Of a stretch of DNA of 62,000 nucleotides, positions 11,421 through 24,217 are shown in pieces. Source of the DNA: Tubiluchus corallicola (Eukaryota > Priapulida > Priapulimorpha > Priapulimorphida > Tubiluchidae); the NCBI GenBank assembly GCA_030141605.1, contig JAQGDQ010000014.1:765001-827000 (forward strand), in the 5' to 3' direction. The notes under the pieces were generated by a model. The model did not search any database, had not been told where the DNA came from, and saw only the letters and a list, made by a program, of their open reading frames with translations. Each line of letters begins with the position of its first letter. The first letter of the stretch is position 1. The translations under genes were made by a program, and so were the position numbers.

Positions 11421-11888
11421 GACAACTTAATTTTCATGTATGTATGATAATACTAATCATATAACAACTTACCACTAGCTTTTTTACTTACACAACGTAA
11501 CTAATAATTCTGTAAACATTGTGTTTATACTTGGATAGATTTACTAGCAGTTGTTAAATTTACTAAGCTGGGAGTGCCCGCGTATAAGTTGTTAAAACTT
11601 TCTTATACGAATCGCATAAAAAATTATGTTAAATTAAGTTAACTGGTAGAGCAATTGCGCATGACCAGCAACCATCCCCGAAGGGAGAATACTCTTACAT
11701 TTCCGGTTGAACAATGGCTTAAACAATGAAAAGAACAATTAATACGTCGGACTTTAGCCTAAAGGAAAACAAAAAGGAATTTTAAAATACATTAAAAAAC
11801 TTTCCATACAAGGTTACTGTACTTAGCGTTACGCTTACCTGTTTGAAAGGCTTTTGTATTTAGAAAAGAAAATTCCTGATAATTCCTG

Positions 11889-12030
<142 letters not shown>

Positions 12031-15000
12031 GTCTAATATTATTATTGCAATGTCGGCGAAATGTCATTTATTTTCATTACCACCCCCTACATTTTAATGG
12101 TTCTGTCCATTACGAAACCATTGCATACTGGCATCAATAAGTAGACTGGAATGTAATGGTTCCGTGGCTCAACAAATGCTTTTTGCCATACCACCACCTG
12201 TTCCACTGGAATGGAGAACTGAAGAAGGACAATCTGGCATTTCACTTTTTAAATCTATTATCTGCCTGATTCTAATGAGGAAATTTAACAAAGCCAACAG
12301 AGGCATTACAAAATCAGTACGGTAAAAAAGACAGTTTGAGACAAAACCCCCTTAGATACCTTTTAGTATCTTTAGCATGTTAAATAAACATTTAGGTAAG
12401 AACAACGGCTTAGTAGGACTGGTTAAAGCAAGCTGAAGCGTCAAAACTTACGCAGACGTAATTATCTTCACGATGATTTCATGAAAAAGTTTCAGACTAA
12501 TCATTCCCGGTGTCGCTAGCTCCCATTTTTGTAAATTTATCTCGAGATTACTATGAAAAAGGCTACTATCTAACTTAGTCTTTTGTTTTAAAAACATATT
12601 GGTAGCAAAAACGTAAAGCCAAATGTTGTAACATTAATTTCCTATCTTGCTGTTCCTGTATTTGTATCAGCGGAAGTCTAGAAGTCTGGAATGCGAAACA
12701 TTGGGCTAGTCGCTTTTTGAGATTCTTGCCAAACTGCCTGGATGCCATTTAACGCTAGTTGCCGTTGTCATACAATCCGTTTTTCGTAAATAAGTCATTT
12801 AGAACATAATCTATTGATTTTCGTGAATATTTAAAAAACGCGATAACTTTATTGTGACGTCACATTAATAAAACTGTTAGAAGCTTATTACACAAAGAAC
12901 AAAAACCAGATCGAAAACGGCAACAACATCACGGCGAAACAGAGCTCTTTATGGAGTTTCTACACAAACAAATAACCCAGCTGAAATACATTATTTTTGT
13001 GCGACCCGCATTCGTTTTGTGGTGAAAATGACTCTTCTGTCAATGGCGATAAACAAAATCCATTGTATGAGATACTCTTGCCGATCAAAGTTTTCTGCGA
13101 CAGTTCAATGCATTTTTATTTTGACTAAATTTGCTTGGTGTGTTAGATCGTAAGAGGAGCGACATTTACTAAGCGATTTTGTCATGCGTTTCAAAATAAG
13201 ACACAGGAATGTTGATTTAGATCCTGAAAATATTTTACAAGAGCACTTACTGATGTGACAAAAAGTAACCATAGTCTAAAGCTGTTGTATGTTCGTAAAA
13301 CGAATAAAAAGGGTTTGCGGTTTTTTTCTCCAACTGTGTTGTCCAAGTATGCAATTCCTTACCCAGTTCAGTAAATGATGCACCTTTGGTCACGACAGGC
13401 AATTTTTTAAAAATTCATTGAAGTTTTTCAATTTTGATAAATGGCTTGTGTACGATAGGCGTATGTAAGCTGCTTGCCTGTTTACGTCTCAACCCATATT
13501 TTTATTGTTTTATAATATATTTTTATGTATATTTTAATGAATGTGAAATAAAATAATAATAAATAAAACAACTGTATGATTGCTCCTTAACTTATGTAAC
13601 TAATTGCAAGACACTTGACGCTCTACTACATGCACAGCCAAAATTAAATAAAGCTCTATGCATATGATAACAGAAACGAAGACGGATTGCTGGACCGAGG
13701 ATCATTCAAAGTGTCACTAAATGAATGTAATAATTCGACTTGAGTTTTCAAAAACCTCACAACATTAAAGAACTGGTTGTATGTACGAGTGCAATTGACT
13801 CGCCATAACAATGCTAATTTGCCATCTGTAATCTTTTCAAAATTAACTAAATTTCCTGGGTGAATTCTGCGTAGAACACTAAATTTCCATCTTTTTGTTC
13901 AGGCCGCGTGCATGTCATTAATTTAGGCATCTTTAAATAGATAAAATCGTAACAACCTTCACAGTAATGTAAACGTGAATTTCGAAAAGAGGAATGTCCC
14001 TTCTCTCACAAAAAGGACGAGGAAAACTACTTGCACTTTTGAATAAAATAGATGCATTTTATTGCACATATGAAATTTAAATGGCAATGTTCTTGCAATG
14101 AAAAAAATGTTCTTCAGTTCCTCATGTTCAGGTAATGAGTGTTCTATATCACGCTTAATTTGGGCATGCTTGCGTATATCGTATTCCGATTTTTTTTATA
14201 TTTTTCGGTACACTGCAAACAGGAAAGCAATATAAATGCCGGAAGACTATCAGCAAATCATAAGTGGATTATTTAAAGGGCTTAATACACGGCAGCAAAA
14301 CAAATAAATAAATAAATAAATCTTTTTACAGGCACCACCACAGAAAGTAAAGTGCTGATGAAGATTTGTGACCAAAAATGGAACTTTATCGTATTAACTA
14401 AGGAAACTGGCATTTCCTATAGAAAGTCAAAGACTTCAGCACAAAGTAGTTTGACTCAGAAGATTTGGCGCACACACATAACACGGTAAAAAGATATGAG
14501 ATCAGTGAGACAATAGTCCAAATTATTTTTTCCAGAAGTGTAATGAAATCTTAGAATTTCCAAATACCATTATAAAATAAAGGCAAATGCATAAAAATTA
14601 TTATCATCCGCAAGAAAGTGAATCAATGGTTACAAAAATTAAATGTCCAACGCACGAGGTAAATTTTAGTCAATGCGTTGCTCATTTGGGAAGTCCGTTG
14701 CATTAATTTAAAACGTAATTTAAAATGTGATTTAAAATGCGCTTGACGGCGCTACACAAAGCGAAAGCGTTACTAATAGCAGAAATTGTCGTTATCTGAA
14801 ATTAATTAACTATGTAGTTCTATGTCATTAATGAATGAAACCTTTGCTGTTCGTCACTTAGACGCAGTTGAATAAAACGTTAAAATATTATTAGAAAATG
14901 GTTAAAAGCGGAAAGAAAGAAATTATAATAGGGAAATTCCTCACTTACTACTGAATCAAAAATACTGCGTCCAAGAAAATACAGGACATATTTTTTACCT

Positions 15001-17690
15001 TATTAATTCAGGCGCAGCGGATTCTAAAAGAACCCGTATACTGATTTCCTCATTTTTGTTAAGCATTGAGAGGGGAACTGAGAATTACTCTAAAACTACA
15101 GTTCCAGAATTGTTAGCAATCGTGTGCCATGTATAACCATATGATCCGTATTAATGTTGCAACATTTACAAACTTTGGGTTTATGTCTAAATTTTTGTCG
15201 TACATAGGACGGTGAATGTGATTGTAGGTGTAATCTATGATAAATGTAAACATGTCACTTTAATAAATATTTTCTCATTCTCACTCACAACAGCACTTCA
15301 GGATAAGGTAAGGCAATGGTGCCGTTAAGAAGCTGTGATTGTTTTAGGGCCCTAGATAGGAGCCAAAACGCGAAAATTAGGGCAAAAACTGCGAAGTTAC
15401 ACATGAATAAAAAGCACTGGTCCAGGCATAATCAAGGTCATGGTCATAGGCAAGTGTAATAAGTCACGAGCACCTTGATCCTTGGGGTAAATCGCACATG
15501 AGCGTAAAAGTTTTATAAACATTGTTATTAATTTTTAAATTTCGATTTTTACAATGTGTTATGAATTGCACAAATTTCGCATACATAAGTGCAAGGCAAA
15601 GAAATTTCTGTACAAACATGACATGGCAAAATTCACATACACATGATATCGGTGGTCGGAAGGAACGTAGAATAATGCACAGCGACCGTAGTTAAGCAAT
15701 ACTAGGGCTGATTAGTACAGATTGGTGACTGACAAGGTATAGATAGTTCGTGTGCCATACTGTCTGAGAATACTTACTTCGTTAAGGGTGATGCATACAC
15801 ATCAGATACCTGGTCCAGTGCCTCATCTTGAAGGATGGCCTAAGAGTGCCATAGGTTTTTATCCTGCCGCAAGCATTTACTGAACAAGCCTTTTACTTGT
15901 GCAGGATAGTCAGTGCTTAGTAGAACGTTGGAATTTTCGTTTTCCAAAAAGTGGTGACTTCGTAACAGCAGCGGAAATTATCTCATTTTCATGTATTTTT
16001 AATATTTCGTTTCATTCGTTATGAAAACATTCAAATCAAACAAAGCGAATATATCATCAGGGTATTAGACAGTATGAGCTGCGAGGGATAATAGTGGAAA
16101 TTTCTGCAAATATGCACCGTTATCTAATTAATCGATCGGAGCATAACTGTATTCTTTGATCGCATTTGTTTGTCCAAATTGGTCACGATTCAACTATATA
16201 TGATTTAGTAGACTAAATGTAAACTAATAAAAACGTGGTGATGGCGGTGGTTACGATACGAGAACTTGTAAGTAACTTCTTGTGCACTTCATTCAATACA
16301 CCTGATACAAAAATAAAGGGTGCCCAAAACAGTATTGGATATCTAAAGCTGAAGAAAACAGAATTTTTGCATAAAACTAAAAAATTCGTCTGTAGCTTTA
16401 TATCAACTATATGCTGCCTTACTGCGACCAGAACTTGTATTAGCACAGTATTAGCAGGGTAAAACTTAAAAACTAAAACTCCAGTGGCACAACCACGGCC
16501 AATTTAGCGACAAGTTGTTGAAAAAAAGTTTAAATAACATCGCATAAAGTTTGAAAAAAAATCAGAGCATTAATAGTACATACTTCACTAACTAAGCAAA
16601 GCTTAAATTACTTTAACTCGTCTATAAGATTAAACACGAATTTTGGTGATTGTCGATCAATAAGTTTGAATTACTAAGAATTGTTTTCAGGTGTCTTTTG
16701 TACAGTTAAACATAATGCAGGTAACATAATTTTGACGAGTATTTTTTTGGAAAATACTTTCAGATTCCCCTTTCTTCCCCTTTATAAACTGGTAATCTTC
16801 TGCATTTAAAAAGCCATTGGAAAAATATAGAAACCTGGGTAATTTCCACAATTTTCCCACAAAAGAAAGATGTCAAAGTGGTTGCAACAACAGACTCTGC
16901 AATCATCATACGACGGCCATACGTACGACCCGCTATGTACCATTATCAAACCATGAAACATCGTGTAAATACGGGCAGCTCAAAAAGAATCTCTCATATC
17001 TGGACTAATATTGACACATCGTTATAATAACCGTTGCTTCTCATTACTTATTCATGTCGGTCTCTGAATTGCAACTTGTAGTCCTGTGAATTCGCTTATG
17101 TACTCTTCTTTAGCTTGTTAGTAATTGTTGGTAGCAATAGTGATACTCAATTTTCAGTATTTTCACAATTTTCTTTTTCAGTTATACGTCTTTCAGACAG
17201 GTAATACAAAGTGACATAACTTCGTATGAAATATTTTTGAGACATACTGTAAAGTTCCTTTTTCTTCCCCGTTTCAGTAATTGATTTAAAAAAGTAATGC
17301 CCACAATATGGCGCACTCATAAATATTTACAAATATTCCCTTCAGACTTCAAATGTAAGAATATTTCCAAATAAAACATGCGGCTTATTCTTTTGCTCTA
17401 CGTGCGATCTGTATTATAATCCTGCTCAAGATTTCTCCATGGAGCAGTTATAAAGTGAAAAGATATTTACAACCAGAAGTTTTCTGATTTTTATGTGAGA
17501 ATAAAAATATTTTGCTTTTTAACTCCTCTCGGGAGAAATCTAGCTGAATATGAACGGTTTCTGTAATAACTAAAGTGGTTAACACGAGTTTGCTATTTTC
17601 ATTCAATAATTAAGATTTTGCTATAAAAAATAATGCTGTTTTTAACCGGTTATTATTATTATTTCTTCCCGGCGACTTTAACGCTTAATA
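12031..17690. other. Long stretch without a recognised gene
   Basis: About 5.7 kb of AT-rich sequence. Open frames (for example around 16.2-16.45 and 16.8-17.0 kb) are short, overlap frames on the other strand and resemble no family I know. The segment around 13500-13570, with several AATAAA-like motifs, could be the tail of an old LINE, but no coding part adjoins it. Confidence 0.45.
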
Positions 17691-17699
17691 ACTAGTAAA

Positions 17700-18540
17700 C
17701 CTTGCAAGCCAGGGTCACCAATCTCACAGGGTTGGTAGCCTTGGACGGGGGGCGAACAACAGTTTGGTTACCACTGACCAGTGGTCAAGGGCACATCTCC
17801 TCCTAAGGTTTTCGGTTTTTTCCATTTTTTTCACAAGTATTTCGGCACCGTGGGGTAGATGTGCGCTGGGGCTTTTACTGGCAAGTTTTAAACGCCCGAG
17901 GGAGTGACCAAAATGCGAAATCTGGGTCCCCCAATTAGTGACCTTTTACAAGCTGAGATCTAGGGACACAAAACTCACAGAGTGCACTCTCTGGGCAAAG
18001 TTATCTAAGTATACATGTGATCGGGGTTGCTAGGTCAAAGGTCACGGAGCGGTCAAGGTCTTCATTTATTTTCCTTTTAGGATTCATCTGCTCCTACAGT
18101 TTTTAAGCTAGGGCCGTAATATTTCATATGTTGGTAGCGGGAGGGGGGCGCCCTTGTATATCACGAAACATGGAACATGCGCGTATAGTAAAATTTGCTG
18201 CTAAGAGGGCAAAAACCGAAAAATGGGGGTCGGGAACAGAAGTGCACCGAATGTTGAGCAATGGTGCCAAATGAAAGGTCTCAATGAGGCGGATCGAGTG
18301 TTACAGGTTACAACGAGAATGGTTAACCTGCAAACCCTCTAGCGGACAAAATAGGGGTTGCGGAGACAACCGCTTTCCAATGTCAACCGTAACTAGCTTG
18401 TAGAATATCAAATGAAAGGTCTCTATGAAACAAACTAAATCATATAAGTTATGCCAAGATTGGTTAACCTTTGATCCGTGGATGACGGACTGAACAGTTA
18501 AATGCTGAAGTTTTGTTGTGAAACGCACTTTCTATATATT
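17700..18540. other. Unclassified region of higher GC with internal repeats
   Basis: Base composition is visibly more GC-rich than the surroundings (runs such as GGACGGGGGGCG). No coding frame is supported. The sequence AAATGAAAGGTCTC followed by ATGA occurs at about 18270 and again about 141 bp later at 18411; each copy is followed some 45-60 bp on by TGGTTAACCT. This looks like a degenerate repeated element of unknown class. Confidence 0.5.
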
Positions 18541-19195
18541 CAAGCAAGGTGAAGTCAATAAAAGAAAATAAGCACTTTCAAAAAAGGCTGTCGTCTCTTC
18601 ATTTTAAGCTCAATTTTATAACTACTGTTTGCAAAATCTGCAGTTTCTGACCACGTCAGAAACATTGTCAACTAGTTTTATCTGTCTTCCTTTCATTAAA
18701 GCTGCTCCAATGATCCAAATTTATGATAGCTAGCTGTCCATTTGTCAGAGTTCTTATCAACGGTGACGGCAGTGTTGTGTGAATTTACTTTGACTATCAT
18801 TAACGGCAAGTACTACAAACAAGAGACATTTTATCGCCTTTCTCTTCTGATTCCGTTATATCCACACTAAAAAGGAAAAGGAAAGATAAAACCCTAAAGA
18901 GAGGTGGTGGTGAAAGGGGGCTTTTTGGGATTCAATTCGTTAGATGTTAAATACTCAACTGTAATCAAAAGGTGGTGAATGCGCAGTTTTAGTTTTGAGC
19001 GACATGCAATCTTAAAGTTTCAAAGTTTCCAAAGCAGTATGCACCGATCTGTCAGAGTTTGGAAAAGGTGCTGTCCCTAAATTCTTTACAATTCCGGAGA
19101 TCAGCATTTGCCATGCATGTGAGTATAATGTGCTGATAACGAAATTTACAGCAAGCTTAAGAGCTAGCGGCGCCGGTCATTATAATATTCATCAA
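18541..19195. other. No gene recognised
   Basis: Nothing supported in this interval. Confidence 0.5.
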
Positions 19196-19264
19196 CGTCA
19201 TCATCATCACTATCACCATCATCATCATCAGCAGCAGCAGCAGCATCGTCGTCGTCGTCTTCAT

Positions 19265-19311
<47 letters not shown>
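19196..19311. repeat. (CAT)n/(CAG)n/(CGT)n triplet tract
   Basis: A compound triplet repeat: CATCAT runs with an inner CAGCAGCAG block and a CGTCGTCGT block. The poly-His and poly-Asp open frames on the two strands are repeat translations. Confidence 0.9.
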
Positions 19312-19604
19312 GTTTCATCGTTGCTTTTATCTTGTTCGCATTTGTCTTTGTACTTTAATTTCCTAGTTTTCCATGTCCCTTTTCTAATTCCTTGCTCATA
19401 AACAATATGTACATAAATTCTAAGCGCCGTGTAGAACCGATCTGTTGTTTTTCTCGTGTTACAAAACAAAGGATTAAACTATATTTATTTTATTTCAGAC
19501 AACTGAAAGAGCTTACGCGTGTGGATAAAGCCACTATCGGAGAAGGTTTAACATTTAGACTACGTCTGCAGAAGGCATTTAGCTAGAAGGAGAATTACAA
19601 ATTG

Positions 19605-20960
19605 TGCCCGTCATTTGTTTATCCATTTATTAGACAAAAATACCATTACAATTACATACACAGATATATTACATACAAATGCACAAACTGAAAACAAAAT
19701 TACTACAATTACTTATCAAGTGAGCAATCAATTTGTGAAAAGAATTAATGATATGTAATTGCTTGCAGCTGAGCTAAGAGCTAGGACTTGGAAAGCCCAA
19801 CTCTAATGCATGGTGTGTTGTTAGGTGTTAGGGGCAGAAGAAAAGAGATGCGCAATGAAAAGAGATGACATGACGGTAAAATTAGGGTCTGAGTAAGCAA
19901 TATAATTAGAAGAGAAGAAAAAAGCTAAAAATTATAAAAAATGAAAAAATGATGAAGTGACAATGATGAAAATGCAATGAAATGGCTAGGTCATGAAATG
20001 TCATTAATATACACAGGGACGGACTGTGAGTGGCACCCAACGTGGTGAACACAATATGGAAAGAAAAGTTGAAGACCAAATCCACCTAATGTATTTAAGA
20101 GACGTCTTCTCATCTCCTTCTTAAATCTAGGTTGGGGAGATACTGCTATGATATTACAAGAAACAGAATTACAAACATTGGGAACTACATAAGAAATAAA
20201 ATGTTTAGCAGCGATGGTTCCGCAATATCTCACATAATATTCATCATACTTAGTATTATAGTGTTTGATATTTTTGTTTACAGGATTTGTGAGTGGGTTT
20301 TGTGTGTAAAAACCGCAATATCGTTTTTAACAAGACTATCAATTGTCATATGTTTACTATCGTTAAAGTGTTGTTTAGAAATTGTAGAACATTCAGAAAG
20401 GCCATAGAAATTACGCAAGAATTTTCATTGCAGCGTACGACTTAAATTTAAGAGGCAAGTGGAGCCCCAAAAAATACAACCAAAATTTAAATAGGGTAGA
20501 ACTAAAGAATTATATAACATTATGAGATGAACCTTTGAAAGACTGTGCTTGATGTGGGAAATAACACCAACCTTTTTTGATATTTTAAGACTAATCATGT
20601 TAATGTGCGGAGTCCAGTCCAAATTTTCATGGAGGATTATACCAAGAAATTTGATCTCTTTAATTAATTCAGTTGGTTCACCATCAATGAAGGTATACAT
20701 TTGGAGGAATGGCTTTTATTTTTAGATCATAACATGATATATTTTGTTTTGCTAGAATTAAGTGCCAATTTTTTAGTCTTAAACTACATCGAATAATTAT
20801 ATAGCATATCATTCATATTGGTAACCGAAAGTTTGCAAAAATCTATAAAATTTAATATTATTGTATCGTCAGCATATTGTGTTATTTTCATATTGTTCTG
20901 AAGGTTTTTCATAAACAAAACGTCACACTGTATACGCACAACTAAATCTATTCAAAATTA
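19605..20960 (-). mobile_element. LINE (non-LTR retrotransposon) fragment, 3' half
   Basis: On the minus strand the order is: NLQNNMKITQYADDTI with the RT catalytic YADD at about 20865-20876; a broken stretch; the RT thumb-region frame at 20425-20700; broken C-terminal sequence to 19980; and a 3' UTR ending around 19610 with an AATAAA motif near 19637 (minus strand). The upstream fingers and endonuclease are missing. Stops and frame changes mark it as dead. Confidence 0.8.
20425..20700 (-). pseudogene. Reverse transcriptase C-terminal piece
   Basis: The 91-codon frame holds EIKFLGIILHENLDWTPHI and, further on, LIMLYNSLVLPYLNFGCIFWG. These are the FLGvxlDxxLxWxxHI and YxxLVxPyLxYgxxxWG boxes that follow the YADD motif in LINE reverse transcriptases. 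Upstream codons to about 20960 contain the YADD in the same general direction but with intervening stops. Confidence 0.85.
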
Positions 20961-21134
20961 TGAAATGACAAATAATTACATTTATAAATATGGACATTTT
21001 CGATTAGTTGCAGAAGTATTGGCATCCTAGATTCGATAAAGTCTCCAAATTGCTACTGGAGGCCTACTGAGTGCCATAATAGTCCAAGTACATACTCAAA
21101 GTAGCGCTAAAAATCAACCGTTACAACAAATTAA

Positions 21135-21137
<3 letters not shown>

Positions 21138-21204
<67 letters not shown>

Positions 21205-21235
21205 ACTACTGCTGCTGCTGCTGCTGCTGCTACTG

Positions 21236-21327
<92 letters not shown>
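21138..21327. repeat. (CTG)n-(CTA)n compound triplet repeat
   Basis: About 190 bp of uninterrupted triplets: CTG/TGC units first, a mixed zone near 21204-21240, then pure CTA/TAC units. All three plus frames and all minus frames stay open across it (poly-Leu, poly-Ser, poly-Val and poly-Ala), which explains the long open frames. Confidence 0.95.
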
Positions 21328-23147
21328 GCCACTTATACAGCTAGGTACTGCCAACAAAATCCGAAGCGTTTTAGCATAAGAAGATGCACCAAAAACCTAA
21401 GAGCTTATTTTTAATGATTAAAGTCATAAAAACAAGCGCGCAATATCATCCGAAGGGCACATCACAGCTCACGTAGTAACTGTGTTCCCTTCCAATTATA
21501 CAACTTCGATCCCAGATTTAATTTCATACAATTTACGTAACGAGGAATTCGAATCATTATATCAAGAAAATGAAATTCGATGCAGACGATTTAATTTGGA
21601 TGTACACGTTCAAACATTTCACAGATGAATTAATTTAATGCGACATCCAAGTCACATGGTATTGATGTGTTTCAGCTAAGTTTGGGAGATAAAAACAACT
21701 TGATTTTTTAAATTCTTGATTAAAATCGCGATGCTTGATCAGCAATTTAAAAAAAATCCGATTTTTATATCTTTCGAATTGATTCCAGTTTTCATTTGGG
21801 TGATGCGATTTACCATAAAAAAATTATCATTTGGCTGCAATTCGTGATTTCAAAACACTACTTTGCTAGTCCACCTCAAAGATGCCGCATATTTAAAGAA
21901 ACATACACTTAAATTTCTGCTATGGAAAGTAATAAAAGACCTATCTAAATTCGACATTGCCTCACACAACATTAGTTGGTTTTGAGTGAAGTCACTGTAA
22001 TGCAACTTACTGTCATTCACAATTCGAGAAAACTTTTATTAGAACTCCTACTCCTAGGATTCATTTCAATTTCAGCAAGGGGCAGTCTATTGCCAACTTT
22101 TATCAAAATGGCTCATTTAATCTTTAGTCTATGAAAGTATCCAGTTTAGAGTATTATAATTTTGTTTCTTTTGTTCATCGGTCCATCAATCATGATTATC
22201 TTCAACGCTTTTTATGAAACTCGTCTATCGCAATCGACGCGGATGTCTATAACATAATTTAAGCTGTAAGTTTATTACGTAGCTGTAAGCTACTTGAAAA
22301 TAATATTCTAGTGGAGAGATTTCCTCACAGGTCGGGCAGCTGCTGCTTTAGTTTCTCTTGGAGTGACATTCTGAAATCTACATCAGCGTTTCTTCGAGTC
22401 AGTAATCTTTCAGCCTTCGTGTTAGCAACCTTAAGTAGTGGTAGACGCGATAAAAAGTCTGTATAATATAAATTTAATATGTAGGCCTATTGCAGGGGCC
22501 ATTACAAGAAAGGTAACAGGATCCTTTATATATGGGCTGGCAGAACTACCTAACGATAAACCGTGTGTTTTGTACTAGGCGATCCACATCTTTTACCTTT
22601 TTAAATATGTAACTCTTATTGGGTTTTATGCCTCTGTGTATTTCTTTAGTGATCTGTCTTGGGTGCGTATGTATGTAATTATGTAAATATTATATTTTTA
22701 CATATAATATTATAATAGTTACTAATAAGATAGTATAACTGAGTGTTTTAATTTTTTTGTATAATGCTATATACATTTAAATGTATGAAATAAATTTAAA
22801 ATGAAAAAATAAAATATTGCTTTCGTTTCTTAAGCAATGTTCATATCACTAAGCCTACTTTTGATGCACCATTAAGTACTGTAACTCGCAGCTCTTGATA
22901 CGAAATCTATTTGCCGGCCTAATTTAATATAATAATCCTGGACTATTCCAAAGGTGAAAATCGTGTGGTCTTATGATGTATTATAGAGCCTCGTGGTAAC
23001 ATATGAGGAAAAATGTTGTCGTTTCGTCGACAATTGACAGAACCTGGCAGAAGGGAGTTACTCCATTTCTGCCTATATTATCATACATTTACTCCATCTC
23101 CTTGTTTTGGAATGTCATTTCTGCAGCGCTAAAAGAGATATTATCTG
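21328..23147. other. No gene recognised
   Basis: AT-rich sequence with no supported coding region. The T/A-rich zone at 22660-22810, with several AATAAA motifs, could be an old retroelement tail, but I cannot show it. Confidence 0.45.
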
Positions 23148-23155
23148 CCCCAGCT

Positions 23156-23428
23156 CAGGGGCGCCGGCAGCAAATTACTGGGACGGGGCAGCATTTATGA
23201 AAAGGGCACATTTTGTTTACCCATATTTGTGTGGCCACGCTAACGACAATATAACTTATATATAAGGGTATATCTAAGGCACCCCTAATGCCTTCTGCGG
23301 GGTAATCATGAATAAGCACACATTTTTTTCATCAAGAAGGCAAAGTTCTACCCAGCACTGTCCATTTGGGAAAGGGCAAGGGTGCCGTTGCCCCTCTGCC
23401 CTCTGCCCCCGTGGCTCCGGCGCACCTG
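23156..23428. mobile_element. hAT-type MITE (273 bp)
   Basis: The left end CAGGGGCGCCGG (23156-23167) and right end CCGGCGCACCTG (23417-23428) form a 12-bp terminal inverted repeat with one mismatch. The flanks CCCCAGCT (23148-23155) and CCTCAGCT (23429-23436) are an 8-bp duplication with one mismatch. CAGGG ends plus an 8-bp duplication indicate the hAT superfamily. It has no coding capacity, so it is a non-autonomous derivative. Confidence 0.8.
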
Positions 23429-23436
23429 CCTCAGCT

Positions 23437-24117
23437 ACATTTTAACGCTATACTCTTACTCCCTCGATGTCGTCATTACGATTTCTTTTCCTCTGTTATC
23501 ATTCTGTACTGAGCAACCTACATAACAGCAAAGCTTGCTACATAAATATTTTCGAACATTTTATTCCGGCGCTCCGTAGATATACATGTACAATAAACTT
23601 CTCACTAGGCTACATGTTTTTTCTGGACACTTCAAGCTCACCTTTGTACTGATTCATGTTACTAATTTATTTTCTTTTGAGTCGTAACACGAATCTGTGA
23701 GATTCTTTTACTTGTCAGCGATTTGTTGTAAATTGGATCTCCGGGAGATCACCCGTTCCTTTGTCATTATGTCACAAGTGAAAAGTTGTTGAGAATCCCT
23801 AAAAAATGTAACATTAATTACCCTGCACGCCAACTTGCTCCACATAGTAATTAAGTCTTGACGTCTACATAAAGAAATCTTTAGAAGACTGTGAGAACTT
23901 TAGCGTTCTCATTTTCTGCGGTACAAATGCTATGGATCAAAGCAAAATAATACTAACACAAATATGGCTTTATGAATAATGTTGTTTCTTAAAATAAATA
24001 TATCTTAGAATCCATTATGGGCGCTCTCGTCAGTGTAACATAGGTAATAACTTTTAGAATCTTAGATTTTATAATTTGAATCGAGATACCTCCTGGGACA
24101 CCAAGGCCTATATCTTA
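23437..24117. other. No gene recognised
   Basis: Nothing supported. Confidence 0.45.
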
Positions 24118-24217
24118 ATAGAGCCGCATGATCAAAAGCAACAAACTGTGATAACTAAAAATAACCCAAGCAATCTTTAGCCATCTATGGTTTGTTGCTT
24201 TTGCCAAGTTGCTCTAT
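24118..24217. repeat. Imperfect hairpin (100 bp)
   Basis: The left arm beginning ATAGAG pairs with a right arm ending CTCTAT. The best-paired part is the 13-bp block AAAAGCAACAAAC against GTTTGTTGCTTTT, with a loop of about 25 bp. A small foldback element or a structured transcript segment are both possible. Confidence 0.6.

Noticed and set aside
11637-11690. tRNA gene or tRNA-derived SINE (CTGGTAGAGCAATTGCGC resembles an A box)
   Set aside because: No matching B box (GGTTCGANNCC) or cloverleaf could be found at the right distance.
19130-19469. Histidine-rich and aspartate-rich open frames
   Set aside because: Opposite-strand readings of one (CAT)n tract.
21121-21379. Long poly-Ser, poly-Leu and poly-Val/Ala open frames
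   Set aside because: They are translations of the CTG/CTA triplet repeat in several frames on both strands, not proteins.
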